DNA from: GCA-2687515 sp002687515
GTDB taxonomy: Bacteria; Pseudomonadota; Alphaproteobacteria; Rhodospirillales; UBA2165
Direction of reading: 5' to 3'
Assembly: GCA_030745835.1 (NCBI GenBank)
Contig: JASLNU010000022.1
Coordinates: 1-20,746 of the forward strand
Length of the DNA: 20,746 nt
The notes beneath the pieces are model-generated. The model worked only from the letters and a program-made list of their open reading frames with translations, searched no databases and was not told the DNA's origin. This document shows positions 7,374 through 15,291 of this stretch, piece after piece (position 1 is the first letter of the stretch; each line of letters starts with the position of its first letter). The position numbers and the translations under genes were made by a program.

Positions 7374-7877
7374 ATGAAAATTTTCGGAATTGCGGGTTGG
7401 AGCGGAAGCGGCAAAACGACCTTGATCGTCAAATTGCTGCCCGAATTGACCAGCCGGGGATTCAGCGTATCCACCGTCAAGCACGCTCATCATGACTTCG
7501 ATATCGACAAGCCGGGCAAGGATTCGTTCGTGCACCGGATGTCGGGCGCGACCGAGGTGATCATCGGTTCGGCAAGCCGCTGGGCCCTGATGCACGAATT
7601 GCGCGGCGCCCCGGAACCGCCGCTCGCCGAATTGATCAGCCGCATGACCCCGGTCGATCTGTTTCTCGTCGAGGGGTTTAAGTGGGAAGGCCACACCAAG
7701 ATGGAAATCCACCGCCCATCGACGGGCAAAGCCATCCTGCAGCCCGATGATCCGACCATCTGCGCGGTCGCCAGCGATCAGCCGCTTGACGGTCTCCCGG
7801 TGCCGGTCTTGGATGTCTACGATGTTCGCGGCATTGCCGATTTCATTCTCAGCCAATGCCAGTTGAGGGCGGCGTGA
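7374..7877 (+). CDS. mobB: Molybdopterin-guanine dinucleotide biosynthesis GTPase MobB
   Basis: This 167-residue P-loop GTP-binding protein assists attachment of GMP to molybdopterin. The Walker A loop is GWSGSGKTTL at residues 8-17. The family segment STVKHAHHDFDIDKPGKDS follows, including the His-rich stretch used for ligand binding. LFLVEGFKWEGHTKMEIHR is the conserved MobB loop with the Glu-Gly-Phe motif. The ATG at 7374 lies one base after the pgsA stop, and a longer reading from 7266 would run inside pgsA. moeA starts three bases after its stop. No mobA is in the window. Confidence 0.95.
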   Translation: MKIFGIAGWSGSGKTTLIVKLLPELTSRGFSVSTVKHAHHDFDIDKPGKDSFVHRMSGATEVIIGSASRWALMHELRGAPEPPLAELISRMTPVDLFLVEGFKWEGHTKMEIHRPSTGKAILQPDDPTICAVASDQPLDGLPVPVLDVYDVRGIADFILSQCQLRAA

Positions 7878-7880
7878 AGC

Positions 7881-9161
7881 ATGGGCGATTTGGACAGTTG
7901 TTTCAGGGTCAGCGACGAACGGGTCACCGTGGCCGATGCGGTAAAGCGCTTCGCCGGCGGGATCGAGGCCGCCGCGGGGATCGAAACGGCGGCTACCGCC
8001 GGCGCCCTCGGACGCATACTCGCCGAAGACATTGTCGCCCGCCTGGATACCCCGCCCCACGATAATTCGGCGGTCGACGGCTATGCGGTCTATTTCGACG
8101 ATTTGACGGCGGATGGTGAAACCCGCCTTGGCGTTACCGGGCGCATCGCCGCCGGGCACCCTCTTGGGCGCGAGGCAAGGCGCGGCGAAGCGCTGCAAAT
8201 CTTTACCGGCGCGCCGATGCCGTCCGGCGACAACGATCCCGGCCCCGACACCATTTTCATGGTCGAAGACTGCAAGCTTGAAGACGGCGCGCTGATCCTG
8301 CCGGCGGGCATCAAGCGCGGCGCCAACCGCCGCCGCGCCGGCGAGGACGTAAAGGCGGGCGCCGTAGTGCTGAAGGCCGGCACCCGGCTGCGTCCCCAGG
8401 ATATCGCCATGGCTGCGTCTCTCGGCTACGCTGAAATTCCGGTTTATCGGCGCCTCAGCGTGGCCGTCTTTTCGACCGGCGACGAAGTGCGCGAACCGGG
8501 CGCGCCGCTGGATACCGGCTGCATCTACGACGCCAACCGTTTTGCCATTATGGCCATGCTCGAACGTCTTGGCTGCCAGGTGCGGGATTTGGGCATCTTT
8601 CCCGACGACCGCGCCGTCATTCAGGACGCGGTGGCCGCCGCCGCCGCCGGGCACGACCTTCTGATGACCTCCGGCGGCGTCTCCAGGGGCGAGGAAGACC
8701 ATGTGCGCGCCTCGGTCGAGGCCCTGGGCGCCGTCCATTTCTGGAACCTGGCGATCAAGCCGGGACGTCCCATCGCCCTCGGTTACGTCGAAGCGGACGG
8801 CAAGAAAACGCCTTTTGTCGGGCTGCCGGGAAATCCGGTCGCGGTGATGGTTACGTTCTTGAAAATCGCACGGCCCATTGTCCTGTTGCTGGAAGGCGCC
8901 GGTTCCGAGGAGCCAACCCTGTTCAAGGTTGCCGCCGGCTTCGATTACGAGAAAAAACCGGGGCGCCGCGAATGGCTGCGCGCATCGCTGGCGCGCGGCG
9001 ATAACGGCGCCCTGACCGCCAACAAATATTCGGAAGACGGTTCGGGCATCATTTCCTCGATGGTCGCCGCCGACGGATTGATCGAGTTGGACGAGGAATT
9101 GACCTGCGTGCGCCAGGGCGAAATGGTTGATTTCCTGCCGTTCAACGAAGTTATGGGCTGA
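7881..9161 (+). CDS. moeA: Molybdopterin molybdenumtransferase MoeA
   Basis: MoeA inserts molybdate into adenylylated molybdopterin to give active molybdenum cofactor. The 426-residue protein has the domain I/III motif PPHDNSAVDGYAV (58-70) with the conserved Asp61 and Asp66. It then has the MPT-binding domain (VFSTGDEVREPG, IYDANRF, MTSGGVSRGEEDHV, AIKPGRPIALG, GLPGNPVAVMVTF) and the C-terminal beta-barrel domain IV (RREWLRASL through IELDEE). Length is close to the usual 405-415 residues, and no key motif is missing. It starts three bases after mobB, so the two are almost certainly co-transcribed. Confidence 0.97.
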   Translation: MGDLDSCFRVSDERVTVADAVKRFAGGIEAAAGIETAATAGALGRILAEDIVARLDTPPHDNSAVDGYAVYFDDLTADGETRLGVTGRIAAGHPLGREARRGEALQIFTGAPMPSGDNDPGPDTIFMVEDCKLEDGALILPAGIKRGANRRRAGEDVKAGAVVLKAGTRLRPQDIAMAASLGYAEIPVYRRLSVAVFSTGDEVREPGAPLDTGCIYDANRFAIMAMLERLGCQVRDLGIFPDDRAVIQDAVAAAAAGHDLLMTSGGVSRGEEDHVRASVEALGAVHFWNLAIKPGRPIALGYVEADGKKTPFVGLPGNPVAVMVTFLKIARPIVLLLEGAGSEEPTLFKVAAGFDYEKKPGRREWLRASLARGDNGALTANKYSEDGSGIISSMVAADGLIELDEELTCVRQGEMVDFLPFNEVMG

Positions 9162-9186
9162 TATATATGATGTTACGGAAAATCCA

Positions 9187-9444
9187 ATGAAGGTGCTTTA
9201 TTTTGCCTGGCTGCGCGAGTGCGTCGGCATCGCCGAGGAGGATCTGGACCTGCCCGACGGCGTCACCGACGTGGCCGGCCTGATCGAATGGATGAAGACC
9301 CGGGGCGGTGGCTTCGAAAAAGCCTTCACCGAGATGTCGATGGTACGCACCGCCGTCAATCAGGTTCATGTGGAACCTTCGCACCGGCTCGGCAATGGCG
9401 ACGAGGTCGCGTTCTTCCCGCCGGTGACGGGAGGCAGCGTTTGA
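9187..9444 (+). CDS. moaD: Molybdopterin synthase sulfur-carrier subunit MoaD, with C-terminal extension
   Basis: This 85-residue beta-grasp (ubiquitin-like) protein opens MKVLYFAWLRECVG and ends DEVAFFPPVTGG followed by Ser-Val. In MoaD the C-terminal Gly-Gly is adenylylated by MoeB and converted to the thiocarboxylate that donates sulfur to precursor Z in the MoaD-MoaE complex. Normally nothing follows the second Gly. Here two more codons (AGC GTT) precede the TGA, so the product as read could not be activated without processing. The start ATG follows ACGGAAAA, and the gap to moeA is 25 bases. The last codon and stop overlap the moaE TTG start. Confidence 0.93.
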   Translation: MKVLYFAWLRECVGIAEEDLDLPDGVTDVAGLIEWMKTRGGGFEKAFTEMSMVRTAVNQVHVEPSHRLGNGDEVAFFPPVTGGSV

Positions 9445-9899
9445 TCCGCGTGCAAACCGGCGATTTCGACACCGGCGCCGAGATTGCCGCGATGCGCGCC
9501 CGCGCGGGCGAAAGCGGCGCCGATATCGGCGGTATATGCACGTTTATCGGCGTCGTCCGCGAAGGCGACGATGCGGACAAGATCACCGCCATGACGCTCG
9601 AGCACTATCCCGGCATGACCGAAAAGGAACTGGCCCGCATCGAGGCCGAGGCGGGCGCCCGATGGCGGCTCGCCGACAGCCTGGTCATCCACCGCACCGG
9701 GCGCCTGGCGCCTGGCGATCAGATCGTTCTGGTGGCGACCGCATCGCCGCACCGCAAGGCGGCGTTCGAAGCGGCTGAGTTCTTGATCGACTGGCTCAAG
9801 ACCCAGGCGCCGTTCTGGAAATCGGAAGAAACCGCAAACGGTCCGCGCTGGGTCGAGGCGCGCGCCGCCGACGACGACGCGGCGGCAAAGTGGGATTGA
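9441..9899 (+). CDS. moaE: Molybdopterin synthase catalytic subunit MoaE
   Basis: MoaE converts precursor Z (cPMP) to molybdopterin using sulfur from MoaD. The 152-residue protein has the family blocks GGICTFIGVVRE, LEHYPGMTEKEL, IHRTGRLAPGDQIVLVATASPHR, and the catalytic-site LKTQAPFWKSE with its two Lys residues. The preferred start is the TTG at 9441, which shares bases with the moaD TGA and has GGGAGG six bases upstream; a GTG at 9450 is the alternative. There is no in-frame ATG near the start of the domain. The gene ends seven bases before the convergent transporter stop, with no terminator visible between. Confidence 0.95.
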   Translation: MIRVQTGDFDTGAEIAAMRARAGESGADIGGICTFIGVVREGDDADKITAMTLEHYPGMTEKELARIEAEAGARWRLADSLVIHRTGRLAPGDQIVLVATASPHRKAAFEAAEFLIDWLKTQAPFWKSEETANGPRWVEARAADDDAAAKWD

Positions 9900-9906
9900 A
9901 CGGGAC

Positions 9907-11409
<1,503 letters not shown>

Positions 11410-11425
11410 CCCCGATGCCTGTTTA

Positions 11426-11442
11426 CGGCGCTTTACGCGCCG
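11426..11442 (-). terminator. Stem-loop between EF-G-like and transporter genes
   Basis: CGGCGC and GCGCCG form a perfect 6-bp stem around five bases (11432-11436). It lies 17 bases before the transporter GTG and about 70 bases after the EF-G-like stop. No T-run follows on the minus strand. It may be a partial terminator or may affect translation of the transporter. Confidence 0.3.
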
Positions 11443-11512
11443 AAATCATGCCGCCAGCGGCGGGCCCGACAACCCCGGCATCAGGTTAATGCGGAACGCG
11501 GCGCCCTTCCCG

Positions 11513-13537
11513 CTAATTGGCCTCGGCCCGCTGCGCGACCACGTCGTCGGCTTCCTTGCCGGAAAATTCCTGCAGCCGGTCGAATTTATAGTCGAACGAG
11601 GCGATACCCTGGCTCAGCGAACGCAGCTCATTGATCAGGTCGAGGGTTTCCGATTCCGGCATATGCGCCGAGACCTCGTCCCAACCGGTCCAGCCGTCCT
11701 TCGGCTCGAACCCCAGAATCTGGCCGCGGCGGCCGCTGATCAGGCGCTGGGCGCGGGATGTAAATTCGGTGGGAACCGAAATACGGACCTCAAAAATGGG
11801 TTCCAGCAGGACCGGCGAGCATTTCGGCATGCCCTCGCGCATGGCCAGCGAACCGGCGGTCTTGAACGCCTGGTCCGATGAATCGACGGCATGGAACTGG
11901 CCGTCGGTCAGCTCCACCGCGACGTCGACCACGGGAAAACCCAACGGGCCGCGCACCAGAAATTCCTTGACGCCGTGTTCGACGGCCGGAATGTACTGTT
12001 TCGGCACGACGCCACCGGAAATGGAATCGGTGAACTGGAACCCCGATCCGCGCGGCAGCGGTTTAATCTCCACATGCACGTCGCCGAATTGGCCGTGGCC
12101 GCCCGATTGCTTCTTGTGGCGGGCATGTTGCGAAACCGGCTTGCGGATCGATTCCTTATAAGCCACCTGCGGCAATTGCGCTTCCACCTCCAGCTTGTTG
12201 CGGTTGGCCAGCCTCTCGAGGGTGATTCGGAGATGGGTTTCACCCTGGCCGCGGATGACCTGTTCGCCGGTATCGGGGTTCGGCCCATAGATCAGCGCGG
12301 TATCCTCTTCGATGATTTTCGCGATCGCCGTCGCCATCTTCACTTCGTCATCGCGATGGCCGGCATGGATGGCGAGGGCGTAAACCGGGGTAACGGGCTC
12401 GGGCCAATCGGCGGCGCTGGCATCGCCGGACGGCGACAGCGCGTCGCCGGTTTTCACGTCCTCGACGCGGCCGAGGGCGACAACATCACCGGCCTTGGCG
12501 GCGCTCATTTTATTTTGCTGCAATCCCATCATCTTGAAAATGCCGCTGACCCGGCTGCCGTTGAGGCTGGTGCCGTCGGCCAATTCGCCGCGCCAGACCC
12601 TGGCGAATGTCAGTTTCCCCGAGGTGGCGCCGTTATATATCTTGAAAGCCTGGGCCAAGGTTTCGCCGTCGGCCTCGATGCCCTGCCGTTCCGCCGTCAG
12701 GGCAACCTCCGGCGCTTCATGACGCAGCGCCTTCATCAGCCGCTTGATACCGCTTTCGGTCTCGGCGGAACCGAAAAACACCGGCACGATTGACCCGTCC
12801 TGCAAATCCTTGCTCAGATTCTCGTAAACGTCCTCGGTTCCCGGTATCACGTCTTCCAAAAGCTGTACGAGAAGATCGTCGTTGAAATCGGCCAACGCCT
12901 CAAGCAGAACCGTACGCTCTTCCTCGGTCCGGCCCGATAGTTCGGCTGGAACTTCAATCAAGTCGGAAGCCCCGTCGCCCGACCATTTATAGGCGCGCTC
13001 GCTCACCAGATCCACATGCCCGGTGACGTTGTCGTCATCGCGGATCGGAATTTCGCGCAGCACCAGCGGCCGGTCGGTGAGCCCCTGCAGCGCTTCCAGC
13101 GTGGCTTTGACCCGGGCCTCGACGCCATCCATCTTGTTGATGAAAATGATGTAGGGCAGGCCGCAGCGGTCCAATTCCTTCATCGCGCGGGTGGCGGCGA
13201 TGGCCTTTTCGGCGCCTGGATCGACGACCAAAACCGCAACATCGGCGACCATCATGGCGTTGAGCGCTTCCTGGGCAAGCTCGACCGAACCGGGGCAATC
13301 GATAAAGGTCCATTCCTCGCCCAGATATTCGGCCGAGGCGACGTTAAGCTCGACGCTCATTCCGCGGGCACGGGCTTCCGGCGATGAATCGCCGACCGTG
13401 TTGCCGTCGCCGACACTGCCCTTGCGCGACAGTGCACCGCAGGCATTGAGCATACTTTCAAGAAGCGACGTCTTGCCCGACAAATAGGGGCCGACGATTG
13501 CCGCGCAACGGGGCGCGGAATTTTCCTTGGCAGCCAA
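11513..13537 (-). CDS. EF-G-like translational GTPase (EF-G2 type)
   Basis: From the TTG start this is 674 residues with the full EF-G domain order: GTPase domain (P-loop GPYLSGKT, 16-23; NKMD, 134-137), domain II, then domains III-V (GQGETHLRITLERL, HKKQSGGHGQFGDV, VPKQYIPAVEHGV, RRGQILGFE). The switch II motif is DCPGS (80-84) instead of DTPGH, so the His that triggers GTP hydrolysis in EF-G is replaced by Ser84. The P-loop also lacks the usual AHVDHGKT. These are features of the EF-G-like paralogue family, whose cellular role is poorly defined, rather than of the housekeeping translocase. AGGAGG five bases upstream decides the TTG start. In-frame ATGs at 13594 and 13645 would add extensions with no homology that I recognise. 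Confidence 0.9.
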   Translation of the reverse strand: MAAKENSAPRCAAIVGPYLSGKTSLLESMLNACGALSRKGSVGDGNTVGDSSPEARARGMSVELNVASAEYLGEEWTFIDCPGSVELAQEALNAMMVADVAVLVVDPGAEKAIAATRAMKELDRCGLPYIIFINKMDGVEARVKATLEALQGLTDRPLVLREIPIRDDDNVTGHVDLVSERAYKWSGDGASDLIEVPAELSGRTEEERTVLLEALADFNDDLLVQLLEDVIPGTEDVYENLSKDLQDGSIVPVFFGSAETESGIKRLMKALRHEAPEVALTAERQGIEADGETLAQAFKIYNGATSGKLTFARVWRGELADGTSLNGSRVSGIFKMMGLQQNKMSAAKAGDVVALGRVEDVKTGDALSPSGDASAADWPEPVTPVYALAIHAGHRDDEVKMATAIAKIIEEDTALIYGPNPDTGEQVIRGQGETHLRITLERLANRNKLEVEAQLPQVAYKESIRKPVSQHARHKKQSGGHGQFGDVHVEIKPLPRGSGFQFTDSISGGVVPKQYIPAVEHGVKEFLVRGPLGFPVVDVAVELTDGQFHAVDSSDQAFKTAGSLAMREGMPKCSPVLLEPIFEVRISVPTEFTSRAQRLISGRRGQILGFEPKDGWTGWDEVSAHMPESETLDLINELRSLSQGIASFDYKFDRLQEFSGKEADDVVAQRAEAN

Positions 13538-13540
13538 TTT

Positions 13541-13548
13541 TTCCTCCT
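13541..13548 (-). promoter_or_regulatory. Strong Shine-Dalgarno fixing a TTG start
   Basis: AGGAGGAA on the minus strand is a full anti-16S match, with AGGAGG ending five bases before the TTG at 13535-13537. The candidate ATG starts further upstream have no comparable site. With this start the protein begins nine residues before PRCAAIVGPY, as expected for EF-G-like proteins. Confidence 0.65.
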
Positions 13549-13679
13549 GGACCGATCGATCCTCGTCTTTGCGGCGTTCCCAGGCAAAGGACATGCCGGA
13601 TAGTGCCTTATGCCGCCAAGGTACCCGCCTGAGGCAGGGATTCAAGGAAAATCCGTAGCCGCCGAGGATCGCCGGGCGC

Positions 13680-14882
13680 TCAGCTTAGCGCCGCCGCCGC
13701 GCGCTGGATACGCCTGCAACCTTCTTCCAACGCCTCGGTCGAGGTGGCGTAGGATATGCGGAAAAACGGCGACAGTCCGAAGGCCGCGCCCAAGACCACG
13801 GCGACACCCTCGGATTCCAGCAAATAGGTGGAAAAGTCGCTGTCATTTTCGATCGTCTTGCCGTCTGGCGTGGTCTTGCCGATGGCGCCGGCGCAGGACG
13901 GATAGACGTAAAAGGCGCCCTCCGGCGTCAGGCAATCGATGCCGGTGGCCTGGTTGAGCATGGCCACCACCATGTCGCGCCGCTGCTTGAAGGTGTTGTT
14001 GCGCTCAGCCAGGAAATCCAGCGGGCCGTTGAGGGCGGCGACCGAGGCGGCTTGGCTGATCGATGAAGTGTGCGAGGTGCTTTGCGATTGCACCTTGTTC
14101 ATGCCGGCGATCAGTTCGGCCGGGCCGGCCGCGTAGCCGACGCGCCAGCCGGTCATCGAGAACGCCTTGGAGACGCCGTTGAGGGTCAGGGTGCGCTCGT
14201 AAAGGCCGGGCTCGATCTCGGCCGGGGTGAAAAACTCGAAATCGTCGTAGATCACATGCTCATAGATGTCGTCGGCCATCACCCAGACTTCGGGATGGCG
14301 CATCAGAACATCGGTCAGCGCCTTCAATTCACCGCCTGTGTAGCCCGAACCGGTCGGATTGGACGGCGAATTGAGCATCACCCATTTGGTTTTCGGCGTG
14401 ATCGCCGCTTGCAGTTGATCGGGCAGCATCTTGAAGCCGTTATCGGCGCTGCATGGGACCAACACCGGCGTGCCCTCGGCGAGCAGCACGATATCGGGAT
14501 AGCTCACCCAATAGGGCGCCGGGATGATCACCTCGTCGCCGGCCTCGATGGTCGCCATCATCGCGTTGAAGATGTTCTGCTTGCCGCCGCAGGCCACCTG
14601 TATCTGATCGGTCGTATAGGAAAGCCCGTTTTCCCGTTCGAACTTGGCGCACACCGCTTCGCGCAGCTCTAACGTGCCGGGAACGTCGGTGTATTTGGTG
14701 TGGCCCTCGGCAATCGCCTTGACCGCCGCCTCCTTGACATGGTCGGGGGTGTCGAAATCGGGCTCGCCGGCGCCGAGGCCGATGACATCGCGCCCTTCCG
14801 CCTTCAATTGGCGGGCGCGGCTGGTCACCGCCATGGTCTGCGAGGGTTGAATGCGGCTCAATCGGGAGGCGAGAATATTCAT
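13680..14882 (-). CDS. aatA: Aspartate aminotransferase (class I, PLP-dependent)
   Basis: This 400-residue cytoplasmic enzyme interconverts aspartate/2-oxoglutarate and oxaloacetate/glutamate; relatives in this subgroup may also transaminate prephenate. PLP forms a Schiff base with Lys239 in NGVSKAFSMTGWRVGYAAG. Other PLP residues visible are Asn175 in SPSNPTG, Asp204 and Tyr207 in MADDIYEHV, and the substrate-carboxylate Arg in FFRISYATS near the C-terminus. GLGAGEPDFDTPDHV (35-49) and the whole chain closely match the rhizobial AatA type. The ATG at 14880-14882 gives the expected N-terminus (MNILASRLSRIQPSQTM). No clear promoter is seen in the 409-base gap upstream. It is transcribed towards the EF-G-like gene, 142 bases away. 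Confidence 0.95.
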   Translation of the reverse strand: MNILASRLSRIQPSQTMAVTSRARQLKAEGRDVIGLGAGEPDFDTPDHVKEAAVKAIAEGHTKYTDVPGTLELREAVCAKFERENGLSYTTDQIQVACGGKQNIFNAMMATIEAGDEVIIPAPYWVSYPDIVLLAEGTPVLVPCSADNGFKMLPDQLQAAITPKTKWVMLNSPSNPTGSGYTGGELKALTDVLMRHPEVWVMADDIYEHVIYDDFEFFTPAEIEPGLYERTLTLNGVSKAFSMTGWRVGYAAGPAELIAGMNKVQSQSTSHTSSISQAASVAALNGPLDFLAERNNTFKQRRDMVVAMLNQATGIDCLTPEGAFYVYPSCAGAIGKTTPDGKTIENDSDFSTYLLESEGVAVVLGAAFGLSPFFRISYATSTEALEEGCRRIQRAAAALS

Positions 14883-15021
14883 GGCGCGGGCGATCTTTCC
14901 GTGGGTCGTTATCGGTGCTAGAGGGCCGAAATCGGGCGGCAGACTACGCCCGGGCCTGCGGCCATGCAACATCTTTTCGGGAGTGCCAGGGTGCTGCTAT
15001 CGCAATAATTGGAAGAGACAA

Positions 15022-15060
15022 AACGGGAGAAGCAATCCGTTGGATTTCGCTTCTCCCGTT
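15022..15060. repeat. 39-nt hairpin with 12-bp plus 5-bp stem
   Basis: AACGGGAGAAGC (15022-15033) and GCTTCTCCCGTT (15049-15060) pair perfectly. Inside, AATCC (15034-15038) pairs with GGATT (15042-15046) around a GTT loop, leaving a two-base bulge (15047-15048). On the minus strand the stem is followed by a T-rich stretch (TTTTGTCTCTT), so it could terminate a minus-strand transcript, but no gene lies upstream on that strand. It could also be a structured RNA or a single copy of a mobile palindrome. Confidence 0.6.
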
Positions 15061-15078
15061 GTCCGGTTTCGGCGGCGA

Positions 15079-15088
15079 GGGGGGGGGG
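15079..15088 (+). repeat. Homopolymer tract of ten G
   Basis: Ten consecutive G bases in the non-coding gap. Such tracts slip during replication and are error-prone in sequencing. Confidence 0.7.
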
Positions 15089-15169
15089 TTACGCCGCTTC
15101 ACCAGCCATGGCAATGGCAACAGATGTCAACTTTCGTATCCAGGTGCCGCCGCCACCACGGCTCGTGCA

Positions 15170-15188
15170 AATAATGAAAATCATTCGC
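15170..15188 (+). promoter_or_regulatory. Fur-box-like site
   Basis: The 19 bases AATAATGAAAATCATTCGC match the classical Fur box in 15 of 19 positions, including both inner arms (ATAATGA and AATCATT). The site is about 100 bases before the MFS start and directly precedes a TATATT hexamer (15195-15200), where a repressor would block transcription. Confidence 0.45.
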
Positions 15189-15223
15189 ACATTCTATATT
15201 CTTCTCATTACCAACCGAAATAG

Positions 15224-15240
15224 TCAAGAATGATTCTAAA
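15224..15240 (+). promoter_or_regulatory. Irr/ICE-box-like site
   Basis: The 17 bases TCAAGAATGATTCTAAA match 12 of the 14 defined positions of the alphaproteobacterial Irr motif TTTAGAA-N3-TTCTAAA. The inner part AGAAT-G-ATTCT is a perfect 11-base palindrome. The site lies about 50 bases before the MFS start and 35 bases after the Fur-like site. Confidence 0.4.
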
Positions 15241-15291
15241 AAATCTTCGCGTTCTTGAGAATGGCTGCAAGCCCGGTCATAGTCGGGCGCC

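Larger units (their letters stand above)
14883..15291. other. Intergenic region between divergent aatA and MFS genes
   Basis: No open frame here looks like a real gene. Readings of 74-107 codons on the plus strand and one of 90 codons on the minus strand have low-complexity or unrecognisable sequence and overlap regulatory structure. The gap holds a 39-nt hairpin, a G10 tract, and two iron-type operator candidates, listed separately. A possible -10 (TATATT, 15195-15200) lies just after the Fur-like site. Confidence 0.6.

Noticed and set aside
7230..8738. 502-codon minus-strand reading opposite mobB and moeA
   Set aside because: Both plus-strand genes carry complete family motifs, and the antisense product has none.
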